Shown here: positions 16,784 through 25,686 of the stretch, piece after piece
Layout of the letters: the number at the start of each line of letters is the position of its first letter
Numbering within the stretch: the first letter of the stretch is position 1
Source: Rhodospirillaceae bacterium UBA1479
GTDB taxonomy: Bacteria > Pseudomonadota > Alphaproteobacteria > Rhodospirillales > Casp-alpha2
DNA: 64,000 nt
Direction of reading: 5' to 3'
Assembly (NCBI GenBank): GCA_002325375.1
Contig: DCRZ01000008.1
Coordinates: 187,438-251,437, forward strand
Translations under genes and position numbers: made by a program
Notes under the pieces: model-generated
Told to the model about the DNA's origin: nothing
Seen by the model: the letters and a program-made list of their open reading frames with translations, nothing else
Databases searched by the model: none

Positions 16784-17788
16784 ATGAACATCAAGAAGGG
16801 CCTGGTGGACGCCATCGGGAACACGCCGCTCATTCGCCTCAACAAACTGTCCGAGGCGACAGGCTGTGAAATCCTGGGCAAGGCCGAATTCCTCAACCCC
16901 GGCCAATCCGTCAAGGACCGCCCGGCCCGTCACATGATCCTGGAGGCCGAAAAGCGCGGCGATCTGAAGCCCGGCGGCCTGATCGTCGAAGGCACGGCCG
17001 GCAACACCGGCATCGGCATCGCCCTGGTCGCCAATGCGCGCGGCTACCGCACCACCATCGTCATTCCGGAAACCCAGAGCCAGGAAAAGAAGGACATGCT
17101 GCGCCTGTGCGGCGCCAAGCTGGTCGAAGTCCCGGCCCTGCCCTATTCCGATCCCAACAACTATCAGCACATCGCCCGCCGCATGGCCGAGGAACTGGCC
17201 GCAACGGAGGAAAACGGCGTGCTGTTCGCCGACCAGTGGAACAACCTGGACAACCGCCGCGCCCATTACCATTCCACCGGCCCGGAAATCTGGGAACAGA
17301 CGGGCGGCAAGGTCGACGGCTTCATCTGCGCCGTCGGCACCGGCGGCACCCTGGCCGGGACCTCCACCTTCCTGCGCGAAAAGAACCCGAACATCGTCGT
17401 CGGCTGCGCCGACCCCAAGGGCGCGGCCATGTACCACCTGTTCAAGGACGGTGAGGCCAAGGCGACCGAAGGCGGCTCGATCACCGAAGGCATCGGCCTG
17501 GGCCGCGTCACCGCGATCATTGAGGATTTGAAGGTCGACCAACCCTATTCCATCGACGACCAGGAAGCCGTGCCGCTGATCTTCGACCTGATCAAGGACG
17601 AAGGCTTGGTGCTCGGCGGCTCGTCCGGCATCAACGTCGCGGGGGCTGTGCGCCTGGCCAAGGAACTGGGCCCGGGCAAGACCATCGTCACCATCCTATG
17701 CGACATCGGCACGCGTTATACGTCGAAGCTGTTCAACCGCGATTTCCTGAAGTCCAAGGGCCTGCCGGTCCCGGACTTCCTGCCCTGA
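16784..17788 (+). CDS. cysK: Cysteine synthase A (O-acetylserine sulfhydrylase)
   Basis: Makes cysteine from O-acetylserine and sulfide using PLP. The 334 residues start MNIKKGLVDAIGNTPLIRL. PLP-lysine is Lys44 in PGQSVKDRPA. The substrate loop reads EGTAGNTGIG, with Ala where most CysK proteins have Ser (TSGNTG); this form is, as I remember, usual for a longer alphaproteobacterial CysK group. The phosphate-binding GTGGT loop and the C-terminal region around GSSGINVAGA are present. It heads an operon with the sulfurtransferase gene 22 bases downstream and a TauE/SafE transporter, pointing to sulfur assimilation and sulfide handling. Confidence 0.93.
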   Translation: MNIKKGLVDAIGNTPLIRLNKLSEATGCEILGKAEFLNPGQSVKDRPARHMILEAEKRGDLKPGGLIVEGTAGNTGIGIALVANARGYRTTIVIPETQSQEKKDMLRLCGAKLVEVPALPYSDPNNYQHIARRMAEELAATEENGVLFADQWNNLDNRRAHYHSTGPEIWEQTGGKVDGFICAVGTGGTLAGTSTFLREKNPNIVVGCADPKGAAMYHLFKDGEAKATEGGSITEGIGLGRVTAIIEDLKVDQPYSIDDQEAVPLIFDLIKDEGLVLGGSSGINVAGAVRLAKELGPGKTIVTILCDIGTRYTSKLFNRDFLKSKGLPVPDFLP

Positions 17789-17810
17789 TCGCCGGGAAGG
17801 AAACCGCCCC

Positions 17811-18668
17811 ATGCCCTATTCGAATCCCCAGGCCCTGGTCTCCACCGACTGGGTCGCCGATCACATGTCGGCCCCCGACGTGCGCATCGTCGACTGCACC
17901 TATTACCTGCCCAACGACGGCCGCAACGGGCGGGAGGAATACGCCAAGCAGCACCTGGACGGCGCCGTGTTCTTCGACATCGACGACGTCAAGGATCCTG
18001 ACAACCCCCTACCCCATATGATCCCGCCGGCGCATGTCTTCTCGGCCAAGGTGCGCAAACTGGGCCTGGGCGACGGCAACCGCATCGTCTGCTACGACCA
18101 CAACGGCGGCGGCATGGCGGCGGCCCGGGTGTGGTGGATGTTCCGCCTGTTCGGCCACGACGACGTCTGCGTGATGGACGGCGGCCTGCCCAAATGGCTG
18201 GCGGAAAACCGCCCGGTGACGGATATCGAACCCAACCCGCGGGAACGTCATTTCACGCCCCGCGAAAATCATCTGATGGTTCGCACGGTGGATCAGGTGA
18301 TGGCCAATATCGACGGCAAGCGCGAGGACGTTCTTGATGTGCGCGCCGCCGGCCGTTTTGCCGGCACCGCGCCGGAACCGCGCGCGGGCATGCGTTCCGG
18401 CCATATGCCGGGCGCGATGAACCTGCCTTACGGCGACCTGATGGACGCGGGTAAGAACTGCACCATGCGCTCGGCCGAAGAGATCAAGGCCCTGGCCGAC
18501 AAGGCGGGCGTCGACCTCAACCGGCCGCTGGTCACCAGCTGCGGGTCCGGCGTCACGGCCTGTTACGCCGCACTCGCGCTATACCTGATCGGCAAGGAAG
18601 ACGTCGCGGTCTATGACGGCTCCTGGTCCGAATGGGGGGCGCGGCAGGACACACCCATCGTTACCTGA
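17811..18668 (+). CDS. sseA: 3-Mercaptopyruvate sulfurtransferase
   Basis: A 285-residue tandem rhodanese protein. The N-terminal inactive rhodanese domain spans about 8-135 and the active C-terminal domain about 155-280. The active-site Cys244 lies in TSCGSGVTAC, the CGSGVTA form typical of mercaptopyruvate sulfurtransferase rather than thiosulfate sulfurtransferase. It moves sulfur from 3-mercaptopyruvate to thiols or cyanide. The first domain is well kept (HLDGAVFFDID, CYDHNGGGMAAARVWWMF). Its place between cysK and a sulfite/sulfonate exporter supports a role in cysteine-derived sulfur flow. Confidence 0.95.
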   Translation: MPYSNPQALVSTDWVADHMSAPDVRIVDCTYYLPNDGRNGREEYAKQHLDGAVFFDIDDVKDPDNPLPHMIPPAHVFSAKVRKLGLGDGNRIVCYDHNGGGMAAARVWWMFRLFGHDDVCVMDGGLPKWLAENRPVTDIEPNPRERHFTPRENHLMVRTVDQVMANIDGKREDVLDVRAAGRFAGTAPEPRAGMRSGHMPGAMNLPYGDLMDAGKNCTMRSAEEIKALADKAGVDLNRPLVTSCGSGVTACYAALALYLIGKEDVAVYDGSWSEWGARQDTPIVT

Positions 18669-18721
18669 TTCCGTCTCTCCAGCCCATCCGGACACGGCAA
18701 AATCCGGCGGATACCCAGACC

Positions 18722-19474
18722 ATGACGCTGCCGGACTTTTCCACCACCGCCTTGCTTGTCATCATCCTGGGCCTGTTTTCCGGCTCCCTGGTCAAGGGCG
18801 TGCTGGGGGCCGGCATCCCGGCCGTCGGCCTGCCGATCATGGTCATGGTGATCGACCCGGCCCAGGCGGTGACGTTGTTCATCGTGCCCATTGCGATTTC
18901 CAACGTCTGGCAGATCATCGAATCCGGGGAATGCCGGGAAGCGGTCCGGCGGTATTGGCCGTTCCTGATCCTGTTCATGGCCGGGGTATGGGTCGGCGCC
19001 GGCGCCCTGACCTCCCTGGACCCGCAACTGATCGCCCTGGCCCTCGGCTGCGTCGTCATCGTCACGACGTGCGCGCAGATCTTCACGCCCAACGCCACCT
19101 TCCTGCAGCGTCACGCGCGTATCGCCGATCCCGTGGCCGGCGGCCTGATCGGAATCTGTTCCGGCGCCACCGGCGCCTTCACGCCGATCATCGTCTATTT
19201 CGCGGCGCTGCGCCTGCCCAAGAACCTGTTTGTGGCTCAGATGGCCCTGGCGGCCATGGTCGGCTCCGTACCGCTGTACCTGCGCCTGATCACCGAGGGC
19301 CATATGTCCTGGCCCCAGTTCACGGCCTCGGCCCTGGCGATGATCCCCGTCGGCATCGGCATCGCCACCGGGTTCTGGATCAGAAAGCGCATCTCGGAGG
19401 CCATATTCCGCCGGCTCGTGCAGATCGGCCTGATCCTGTTGGGGTTGATGCTGATCTGGCGGGGGATGTCTTAG
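18722..19474 (+). CDS. TauE/SafE-family sulfite or organosulfonate exporter
   Basis: A 250-residue membrane protein with about eight helices, beginning MTLPDFSTTALLV. The family fingerprint GLFSGSLVKGVLGAGIPAVG lies in the first helix region, and the repeat-like second half contains GLIGICSGATGAFTPIIVYF. TauE/SafE proteins export sulfite, sulfoacetate or related sulfur anions. It follows sseA by about 50 bases on the same strand, making a probable cysK-sseA-tauE sulfur operon; substrate specificity is inferred from that context only. It converges on an SDR gene nine bases beyond. Confidence 0.87.
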   Translation: MTLPDFSTTALLVIILGLFSGSLVKGVLGAGIPAVGLPIMVMVIDPAQAVTLFIVPIAISNVWQIIESGECREAVRRYWPFLILFMAGVWVGAGALTSLDPQLIALALGCVVIVTTCAQIFTPNATFLQRHARIADPVAGGLIGICSGATGAFTPIIVYFAALRLPKNLFVAQMALAAMVGSVPLYLRLITEGHMSWPQFTASALAMIPVGIGIATGFWIRKRISEAIFRRLVQIGLILLGLMLIWRGMS

Positions 19475-19483
19475 GCCTGCATA

Positions 19484-20311
19484 TCAAACCGCCGCCGGCT
19501 GGCGGACCGTGGCCGACAGCCCGCCATCGACCACCAATGACGTGCCGGTGATATAGCCCGCCCGATCCGAGGCAAGAAACAGCGCCGCCTCGGCAATGTC
19601 CCACGCACTTCCCATCCGGCCCATCGGACAGCTTGCATCGCGCGCGGCACGCATCTGCGCTTCGTCGCGATCGCCATAGCTTTTGGCCAGCGTCACCCCA
19701 ATCCGGGGCGTGTCGATCAGCCCGGCAACGATGGAGTTCACGCGAATGTTGTCGGGCGCCAGTTCGACCGCCAAGGCCGTCGCGAAGTGACTCGCCGCCG
19801 CCTTGGTCGCGCTATAGGCAAGATGCGGGAACCCGGGATAGCGAATTCCCGCGATCGAGGACGTAATCGTAATCACCCCCGCCCCTTGGGTGCGCATGGT
19901 CGGGATCGCCGCCTGAGACGCGACATGCAGCGACGTCAGATTGGCGTCACTGATCCGCCGCCAATCGGCGGCCGAGGTTGTGTCCGACGGGCCGCTTTTG
20001 CCGAGCCCCACGTTGCAATGCAGGATGTCGAGCCGGCCGTGACGGCCGGTCACGCGGGCCACCAGCGCCTCGACCGAGGCATCGTCCAGCACGTCCACTT
20101 CGGAGATTTCCGCCCTGCCCCCCGCCTCGGCGATCATGTCGCAGGTCACCTGGGCGGCGGCCAGGTCGTTGTCGGCGGCGACCACATGCGCCCCTTCCCG
20201 GGCCAGGGCCAGGCAGATCGCCCGCCCGATGCCGATCCCGGGCGCAATCGACCCGGCGCCGATGACCAAGGCCACGCGCCCGCTCAATTCCGGGGTTGCC
20301 GTGCCGCTCAT
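19484..20311 (-). CDS. Short-chain dehydrogenase/reductase
   Basis: A 275-residue SDR. The nucleotide-binding glycine motif is slightly altered (VIGAGSIAPGIGIGRAI). The usual DNDL segment after the second strand, the HCNVG segment, the catalytic Ser in ITSSIAG and the YSATK catalytic Tyr/Lys pair are all visible, as is a C-terminal GYITGTSLVVDGG. It oxidises or reduces an unidentified alcohol/ketone with NAD(P). The spaced AP insert in the glycine loop recalls the SDR group in which GS-x-APGIG replaces TGxxxGIG. It ends nine bases from the convergent TauE gene. The 210-base gap to the next gene shows nothing recognisable. Confidence 0.88.
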   Translation of the reverse strand: MSGTATPELSGRVALVIGAGSIAPGIGIGRAICLALAREGAHVVAADNDLAAAQVTCDMIAEAGGRAEISEVDVLDDASVEALVARVTGRHGRLDILHCNVGLGKSGPSDTTSAADWRRISDANLTSLHVASQAAIPTMRTQGAGVITITSSIAGIRYPGFPHLAYSATKAAASHFATALAVELAPDNIRVNSIVAGLIDTPRIGVTLAKSYGDRDEAQMRAARDASCPMGRMGSAWDIAEAALFLASDRAGYITGTSLVVDGGLSATVRQPAAV

Positions 20312-20521
20312 TGCTCAGCCCCCCGCGGCCAAGAGGTGGTCTTGCGGATGCAAGGGGCCGGCAGTGCCGGGATGGCCGTGGGGACCCGGAGGAACGGGAC
20401 GAGACTGGTGATCATGTGTTTTCCCAATGGTCGGAAGAAGAAGTGGTCGGTGCTCTGCAGATTACCAAGTCCAGGCGACATGGAAACCACCGGGTCGACC
20501 CCAGCCATGACGCGCCAGGTT

Positions 20522-21442
20522 TCATGCGCCGAGCCCTGCCTGTTCCCAGGCCGGGGACCGGCCGATCCGGTCCACGAGGAAGTCGATGAAAACCCGGACC
20601 TTCGCGGTCAGCACGTTGGCGCTTGGGTACACCAGCCACAGTGCCGCCTGATTGTCGATTTGATATCCGGGGAGCACCTGAACCAGGGAGCCGTCCGAAA
20701 TCTCCGGATGCACGCTCCAAAGCGAGTTCATGGAAATGCCGGCGCCGGCAAGCGTCGCGACCTTCTGGCTGAGACCATCGTCGACCGTCATCCGGCAATT
20801 TGCCTGCTTCGGATCGAAATCTCCCGTGCGCCCTGCCGGACCGATCAGCTTTCTGGCCGTCTGATCCCTGAACGCGATCAATTGATGGTCGCGCAAGTCC
20901 TCCGGCGTCGACGGCGTCCCATGTTTCTCGAGATAGCCGGGTGAGGCGCAGAGGATGCGCCGATCATCGGCGAGCTTCCGCGCCTTCAGGCTGCTGTCGG
21001 CCAGCACGGAATTCCGCAAGGCGAGATCGAAGCTGCCTTCGATCAGATCGAACTGCGTGTCGGAAAGGCGCAGATCGAGGTCAATGCCCGGGTGGCGTTC
21101 GAGAAAACCGGGAAGAAGCGGCGCGATATAAATCTGAGCAAATGAACTCGGCGCGGCGAACCGCAACCGTCCCGTAACCGTCGCCTTGCCATGGCCGAGC
21201 GCCGCCTTCGCCGCGTCTTCCTGGGCGATGATTTCACGGGCGAAGGGAAGAAACTCCGCCCCTTCCAGAGACAACGCCACCTTTCGCGTCGAACGATGCA
21301 GCAAGTCGGCCCCCACGGTGCTTTCCAGCTTGGCGAGCTTTCCGCTGGCCACGGCCGGGGCCATGCCGAGCGCCCGCCCGGCAGCGCTGATATTCAGCTT
21401 TTCCGCCGCCAGAACGAACAATCGCAGGCTGGTGGTGTCCAT
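20522..21442 (-). CDS. LysR-family transcriptional regulator
   Basis: A 306-residue regulator with an N-terminal winged helix-turn-helix (MDTTSLRLFVLAAEKLN, then LGMAPAVASGKLAKLE) and a C-terminal substrate-binding domain. The latter resembles the CrgA/AaeR-like group, with LRFAAPSSFAQIYIAPLLPGF. It is divergently transcribed from the cupin/quinone-oxidoreductase pair across a 198-base intergenic region that is AT-rich near 21480-21520, the usual place for LysR sites. It probably regulates that pair; the inducer is unknown. Confidence 0.92.
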   Translation of the reverse strand: MDTTSLRLFVLAAEKLNISAAGRALGMAPAVASGKLAKLESTVGADLLHRSTRKVALSLEGAEFLPFAREIIAQEDAAKAALGHGKATVTGRLRFAAPSSFAQIYIAPLLPGFLERHPGIDLDLRLSDTQFDLIEGSFDLALRNSVLADSSLKARKLADDRRILCASPGYLEKHGTPSTPEDLRDHQLIAFRDQTARKLIGPAGRTGDFDPKQANCRMTVDDGLSQKVATLAGAGISMNSLWSVHPEISDGSLVQVLPGYQIDNQAALWLVYPSANVLTAKVRVFIDFLVDRIGRSPAWEQAGLGA

Positions 21443-21640
21443 CTTATTATCCTTGAAATCCGAATTCTGAAGCAGAATTTAGCGTGTTTATATATAAAAT
21501 TAAATCAATATATTTCGCATATGAGCTGCGGCGCTCAACTGCCGCGGCTCTCCGTCAATCGCCCAAATTCACCTGACCTTATCACCCCTCCCCGGGGGCA
21601 GGCGCACCGACTGCCGCCCCATTTGATTAGGACGAACACA

Positions 21641-22546
21641 ATGCTTCACACCATGTTCCGGAACTCTGTTCGCAAGCAGAAGACGCTTCCGTCCCTCGCC
21701 CTTGCCGGCGCGGTAACCGCTGCCTTCACCTTGGCGCAGATTCCGCCCAGCATCGCCGCCGAACCTGCGCCCCGGGTCGTCCTGGAATCCGAGGTCAATT
21801 GGACGCCGCTCAACCCCGCGCGCGGCGACGCCAGCCCAAAGGCCGGCACCCTTTGGGGGGATCGTGCGTCCTCCGGGGCGTCGGGCTTTCTCGTGCAGTT
21901 TAACGAAGGATTTTCCTCACCGCCGCATATCCACAACGTCACCTACCGGGGCGTCGTGATCCGCGGCCTCATGCACAACGACGACCCCAAAGCCGCGGAA
22001 ATGTGGATGCCGGCGGGCTCGTTCTGGACACAGCCTGCCGGTGAACCGCATATCACCGCCGCCAAGGGCCGCATCAACCTGGCCTATATCGAAATTCAGG
22101 AAGGCCCCTATCTGGTCCACCCGACCGAGCAGGCCTTCGACAACGGCGAACGGCCGGTCAACGTCGACAAATCGAACATCGTCTGGCTGGACGCATCGGA
22201 CCTGACCTGGGTCGATCAATCCGGCGCCGCCGCCACCGCCGAAGGCCCCAAGGTCGCCTTCCTTTGGGGCAAGCGCCAGGACGGTCACCTGAACGGGTCC
22301 CTGATCAAGCTGCCGACCGGATTCACCGGCACGCTGCGCAGCCGCGGCACGACCTTCCGCGCCGTCGTCATCCAGGGATCGGCCAAGCACCTCGGGGCCG
22401 AAGTGAAGACCCTGGAGCCGGGCAGCTATTTCGGCTCGGACGGCGCCTCGGCGCACCGGATCACCTGCGACGCCGCCGCGGGTTGCATCATCTATGCACG
22501 CACCCAGGGCAAGTTCGACATCGTTTCGGCTCCGTCCAAGAAATAA
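21641..22546 (+). CDS. Exported DUF4437-like double-cupin protein
   Basis: A 301-residue protein starting MLHTMFRN. A signal peptide of about 41 residues ends near SIAA-EP. Two related beta-barrel halves follow: TLWGDRASSGASGFLVQF with GVVIRGLMH, and AFLWGKRQDGHLNGSLIKL with AVVIQGSAK. In the first half HIHNV supplies likely metal-binding histidines; the matching site in the second half is degenerate. This fits the DUF4437 cupin family of unknown function. It lies 23 bases upstream of a quinone-oxidoreductase-like gene and is divergent from a LysR regulator. The longer upstream open frame is excluded because the signal peptide begins here. Confidence 0.8.
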   Translation: MLHTMFRNSVRKQKTLPSLALAGAVTAAFTLAQIPPSIAAEPAPRVVLESEVNWTPLNPARGDASPKAGTLWGDRASSGASGFLVQFNEGFSSPPHIHNVTYRGVVIRGLMHNDDPKAAEMWMPAGSFWTQPAGEPHITAAKGRINLAYIEIQEGPYLVHPTEQAFDNGERPVNVDKSNIVWLDASDLTWVDQSGAAATAEGPKVAFLWGKRQDGHLNGSLIKLPTGFTGTLRSRGTTFRAVVIQGSAKHLGAEVKTLEPGSYFGSDGASAHRITCDAAAGCIIYARTQGKFDIVSAPSKK

Positions 22547-22569
22547 CCCCCGTCTTTTGGAGTAATCCC

Positions 22570-23556
22570 ATGAAAGCAATGGTTCTCAACGAATACGGCG
22601 ACAAGGCCGAATTCCAGCCCGCCGACATTCCAAAGCCCGCCCCCACGCCTGGGCATGTCCTTGTCCGGATCGAAGCGGTCAGCGTGAACACGGTCGACAC
22701 GATGATCCGCCAGATGGGCACGGACCTGCCGATTTCCCCCGACCTGCCCGCCGTGCTGGGCATGGATTTCGCCGGCACCGTCGAAGCCGTGGGGAAAGGC
22801 GTCACCGCCTTTGCCCCGGGCGACGAAGTCTACGGCTGCGCCGGCGGCTTGGCTGACCTGCAAGGTGCCCTGGCCGAATACATGACGGCCGACGCCAGAT
22901 TGATCGCCCGCAAGCCGAAGACCGTCTCCATGCGGGCGGCGGCGGCATTGCCCCTGGTCGGCATCACCGCCTATGAAGGATTACAAAGAGCAAACGTCCA
23001 GGCCGGGCAGAAAGTTCTGGTTCACGGCGGCGCCGGTGGCGTGGGCCATGTCGCCGTACAGATCGCCAAGCACCTGGGGGCCGACGTTTACGCGACAGGG
23101 ACAGGCGACGCGCAGATCGCGGTCATTGAAGGATACGGCGCCACCGCCATTGATTTTCGCGCCGAGACCGTTGCCGAGTATGTGGAGAAACACACCGGCG
23201 GCAAAGGCTTCGACGTCATCTTCGATTCCGTCGGCGGCGCCAATCTGACGAATTCCTTTGAAGCCGCGGCATTGAACGGGCACGTCGCCACCACGGTGTT
23301 CCTGGTGGAACTGGATTTGACCCCGGCCCACTTCAAGGGCCTGTCGCTGCACGTCGTCTTCATGCTGATTCCCATGCTGCACGACCACAAACGCGAACAG
23401 CACGGCGCGATCCTGGCGAAACTCAGCGAGATCGTGGATGCCGGCGCCCTGCACCCTCTGCTGGACGACACCCGGTTCGCCCTCGCCGATGTCGGCAAGG
23501 CCTACGATCGGCTGACCAGCGGCCAGGCCATCGGCAAGGTCGTCGTCAAAACTTAG
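22570..23556 (+). CDS. Zinc-free MDR quinone-oxidoreductase-like enzyme
   Basis: A 328-residue medium-chain dehydrogenase/reductase; the start MKAMVLNEYGD is preceded by GGAG. The N-terminal GroES-like domain has VLGMDFAGTVEAVG, and the Rossmann domain has HGGAGGVGHVAVQIA. No structural or catalytic zinc cysteines are seen, as in the zeta-crystallin/quinone oxidoreductase branch. It probably reduces quinones or enones with NADPH. With the upstream cupin gene it forms a LysR-linked pair; a terminator lies just past its end. Confidence 0.9.
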   Translation: MKAMVLNEYGDKAEFQPADIPKPAPTPGHVLVRIEAVSVNTVDTMIRQMGTDLPISPDLPAVLGMDFAGTVEAVGKGVTAFAPGDEVYGCAGGLADLQGALAEYMTADARLIARKPKTVSMRAAAALPLVGITAYEGLQRANVQAGQKVLVHGGAGGVGHVAVQIAKHLGADVYATGTGDAQIAVIEGYGATAIDFRAETVAEYVEKHTGGKGFDVIFDSVGGANLTNSFEAAALNGHVATTVFLVELDLTPAHFKGLSLHVVFMLIPMLHDHKREQHGAILAKLSEIVDAGALHPLLDDTRFALADVGKAYDRLTSGQAIGKVVVKT

Positions 23557-23592
23557 GTCGCCCCGGCGTTTCGCCGTTTGGCCTGCCAACAG

Positions 23593-23618
23593 AAAAGGCG
23601 CCCCGAAGGGCGCCTTTT
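23593..23618. terminator. bidirectional rho-independent terminator
   Basis: AAAAGGCGCC and GGCGCCTTTT form a symmetric stem of ten pairs around CCGAAG, with A and T runs on either side. It lies 36 bases past the quinone-oxidoreductase stop and can serve the plus-strand pair; the symmetric shape also allows function from the other side. Confidence 0.9.
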
Positions 23619-23645
23619 CCAATTCCGCTGATGTTCATTGTTACC

Positions 23646-23719
23646 GTCACCCCCGGGCGTGACCCGGGGGTCCACTGTTCTGCCAAGTCGTGGATGGCCG
23701 GGTCATGCCCGGCCATGAC
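23646..23719. repeat. bipartite palindromic intergenic repeat
   Basis: Two palindromes, CCCCCGGG-cgtga-CCCGGGGG (23650-23670) and ATGGCCGGG-tcatg-CCCGGCCAT (23694-23716), are joined by a short linker and framed by GTC and GAC. This form matches the REP-like palindromic repeats common between alphaproteobacterial genes. It is the only copy I noticed in the window. It lies just beyond the aapP stop, where such repeats often sit. Confidence 0.7.
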
Positions 23720-23727
23720 ACATCGGA

Positions 23728-24519
23728 TTAATGCGCCAGGATCTGGCTCAGGAACAGCTGGGTACGTTCGTGCTGCGGGTTGTCGAAGAACGAATGCGGT
23801 TCGTTCTGTTCGATGATTTCGCCGCCGTCCATGAAGATCACCCGGTCGGCCACAGTCTTGGCGAAGCCCATTTCGTGGGTCACGCAAAGCATGGTCATGC
23901 CCGTGTCGGCGAGTTCGATCATGGTGTCGAGCACTTCCTTGATCATTTCCGGATCGAGGGCCGAGGTCGGCTCGTCGAACAGCATGATCTTGGGGCTCAT
24001 GCAGAGCGAGCGCGCGATGGCGACGCGCTGCTGCTGACCGCCCGACAACTGGCCCGGGAACTTGAGCGCCTGTTCGGGAATCTTGACCCGCTCCAGGTAC
24101 TGCATGGCGATGGCCTCAGCCTCTTTCTTCGGCGTCTGACGGACCCAGATGGGGCCCAGGGTGCAGTTTTCCAGCACCGTCAGATGGGGGAACAGGTTGA
24201 AGTGCTGGAACACCATCCCGACCTCGCGCCGGATCAGGTCGATGTTCTTGAGATCGTTGGTCAGCTCGATCCCGTTGACGTAGATGTCGCCCTTCTGGTG
24301 TTCCTCCAGCCGGTTGATACAGCGGATCAGGGTCGACTTACCCGACCCGGACGGACCGCAGATGACGATCCGCTCCTTGGCCTTCACCGACAGGTTGATG
24401 TCCTTGAGCACATGGAAATCGCCATACCACTTGTGCATGCCGTGGATTTGGATGATGTCGTCGGATCCCTTGGAGGACCCGATCGCGCCGGCTGTTGCGG
24501 CGGTTTGTGTTTCAGCCAT
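23728..24519 (-). CDS. aapP: General amino-acid ABC transporter, ATPase
   Basis: A 263-residue ABC ATPase with Walker A GPSGSGKST, signature LSGGQQQR, Walker B IMLFDEPTSALD and the H-loop VTHEM. It matches the polar amino-acid (PAAT) group and powers uptake by the AapQM permeases. About 20 extra N-terminal residues precede the core. It is the last gene of the aapJ-Q-M-P operon, 15 bases after aapM. Confidence 0.96.
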   Translation of the reverse strand: MAETQTAATAGAIGSSKGSDDIIQIHGMHKWYGDFHVLKDINLSVKAKERIVICGPSGSGKSTLIRCINRLEEHQKGDIYVNGIELTNDLKNIDLIRREVGMVFQHFNLFPHLTVLENCTLGPIWVRQTPKKEAEAIAMQYLERVKIPEQALKFPGQLSGGQQQRVAIARSLCMSPKIMLFDEPTSALDPEMIKEVLDTMIELADTGMTMLCVTHEMGFAKTVADRVIFMDGGEIIEQNEPHSFFDNPQHERTQLFLSQILAH

Positions 24520-24534
24520 GATTACAGGCTCCTC

Positions 24535-25674
24535 TTAATGACCCGTGTGCAGCTTCTTCTCGAGGTACAGGGAGTACCGCGACATGAGGAAGCAGCTGAT
24601 GAAGAAGAAGATGGCGACGAAGACATAGACCTCGGTCGAGAGGCCCTGCCACTTGCTGTCGGCCAACGATGACCGTCCGATCCCCAGGATATCGAGCCGG
24701 CCGATGACGATGACCAGGGTCGTATCCTTGTAGAGGGCGATGAAGGTGTTGACGATGCCGGGGATGGCGATCTTCAAGGCCTGCGGCAGGATGATCAGAC
24801 GCATGGACTGCCAGTACTTGAGGCCCATGGAGTCGGCCGCTTCGTACTGTCCCTTGGGGATCGCCTGCAGGCCGCCGCGGATGACCTCGGCCATATAGCC
24901 CGAGGCGAACAGCGTGACCATGATCAGCATGCGGACCAGCAGGTCGAAGTTGGTGCCCGGCGGTACGAAGTAGCTGAGCATCACGGCCGCCACAAACAGC
25001 AAGGTGATCAGCGGCACGCCGCGGATGAACTCGATGAACGCGACGCAGACGATGCGCAGCACCGGCAGGTGCGATTGCCGTCCGAGGGCGAGGCAGATGC
25101 CGATTGGCAGCGAGAAGGCGATGCCGGTGACGCCAATGATGACGTTCAACATCAGGCCGCCGAACTGGTCCGTCGCCACGTATTCCAGCCCGAAGATGCC
25201 GCCGACCAGCAGCACACCGGCAATCAACGGGTAAAGCACGGTAAAGATCAGCGCCTTGCCACGATGCGGCACGTTGTCATACAGCACCGGCGCCAAGGCG
25301 ACGACCAGAAGGATTGCCGTCAGGTTGACCCGCCAGCGTTCGGCCTCGGGATAGAAGCCGTAGATGAACAACTGCAGCCGAGTCCCGATGAAGGCCCAGC
25401 AAGCGCCACTGGCCTGGGCCTCGCAATCCTTGCGCGAGGTCCCGGTGTAGGCCGCATCAATGAACATCCAATCCACCATGGCCGGGATGATCTTGTACAG
25501 CAGGTAGATGGTCAGCAGGGTCAGCAGCGTGTTGGTGACCGAACCGAACAGGTTGGTCTTGATCCAATGGGCCGGCCCCTTGACCGACGACGGCGCCGGC
25601 CAATCGGGATGTTCGCCTGGCTCGTAGGCGTTCACGAGGCCGGGTGTCATATCAGGGTTGTGCGTGTTTGCCAT
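24535..25674 (-). CDS. aapM: General amino-acid ABC transporter, permease AapM
   Basis: A 379-residue inner-membrane permease. It has the long N-terminal part and several extra helices typical of AapM, and the binding-protein-dependent transport motif EFIRGVPLITLLF, then the EAA-type loop QYEAADSMGLKYWQSMRLIILPQAL facing the ATPase. With AapQ it forms the channel for a broad range of L-amino acids. It lies 12 bases after aapQ. Confidence 0.95.
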   Translation of the reverse strand: MANTHNPDMTPGLVNAYEPGEHPDWPAPSSVKGPAHWIKTNLFGSVTNTLLTLLTIYLLYKIIPAMVDWMFIDAAYTGTSRKDCEAQASGACWAFIGTRLQLFIYGFYPEAERWRVNLTAILLVVALAPVLYDNVPHRGKALIFTVLYPLIAGVLLVGGIFGLEYVATDQFGGLMLNVIIGVTGIAFSLPIGICLALGRQSHLPVLRIVCVAFIEFIRGVPLITLLFVAAVMLSYFVPPGTNFDLLVRMLIMVTLFASGYMAEVIRGGLQAIPKGQYEAADSMGLKYWQSMRLIILPQALKIAIPGIVNTFIALYKDTTLVIVIGRLDILGIGRSSLADSKWQGLSTEVYVFVAIFFFISCFLMSRYSLYLEKKLHTGH

Positions 25675-25686
25675 GATCCCTTCCCC

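Noticed and set aside
20312..20521. possible small gene between SDR and LysR
   Set aside because: Open frames are short, overlap poorly with ribosome sites and carry no family signal.
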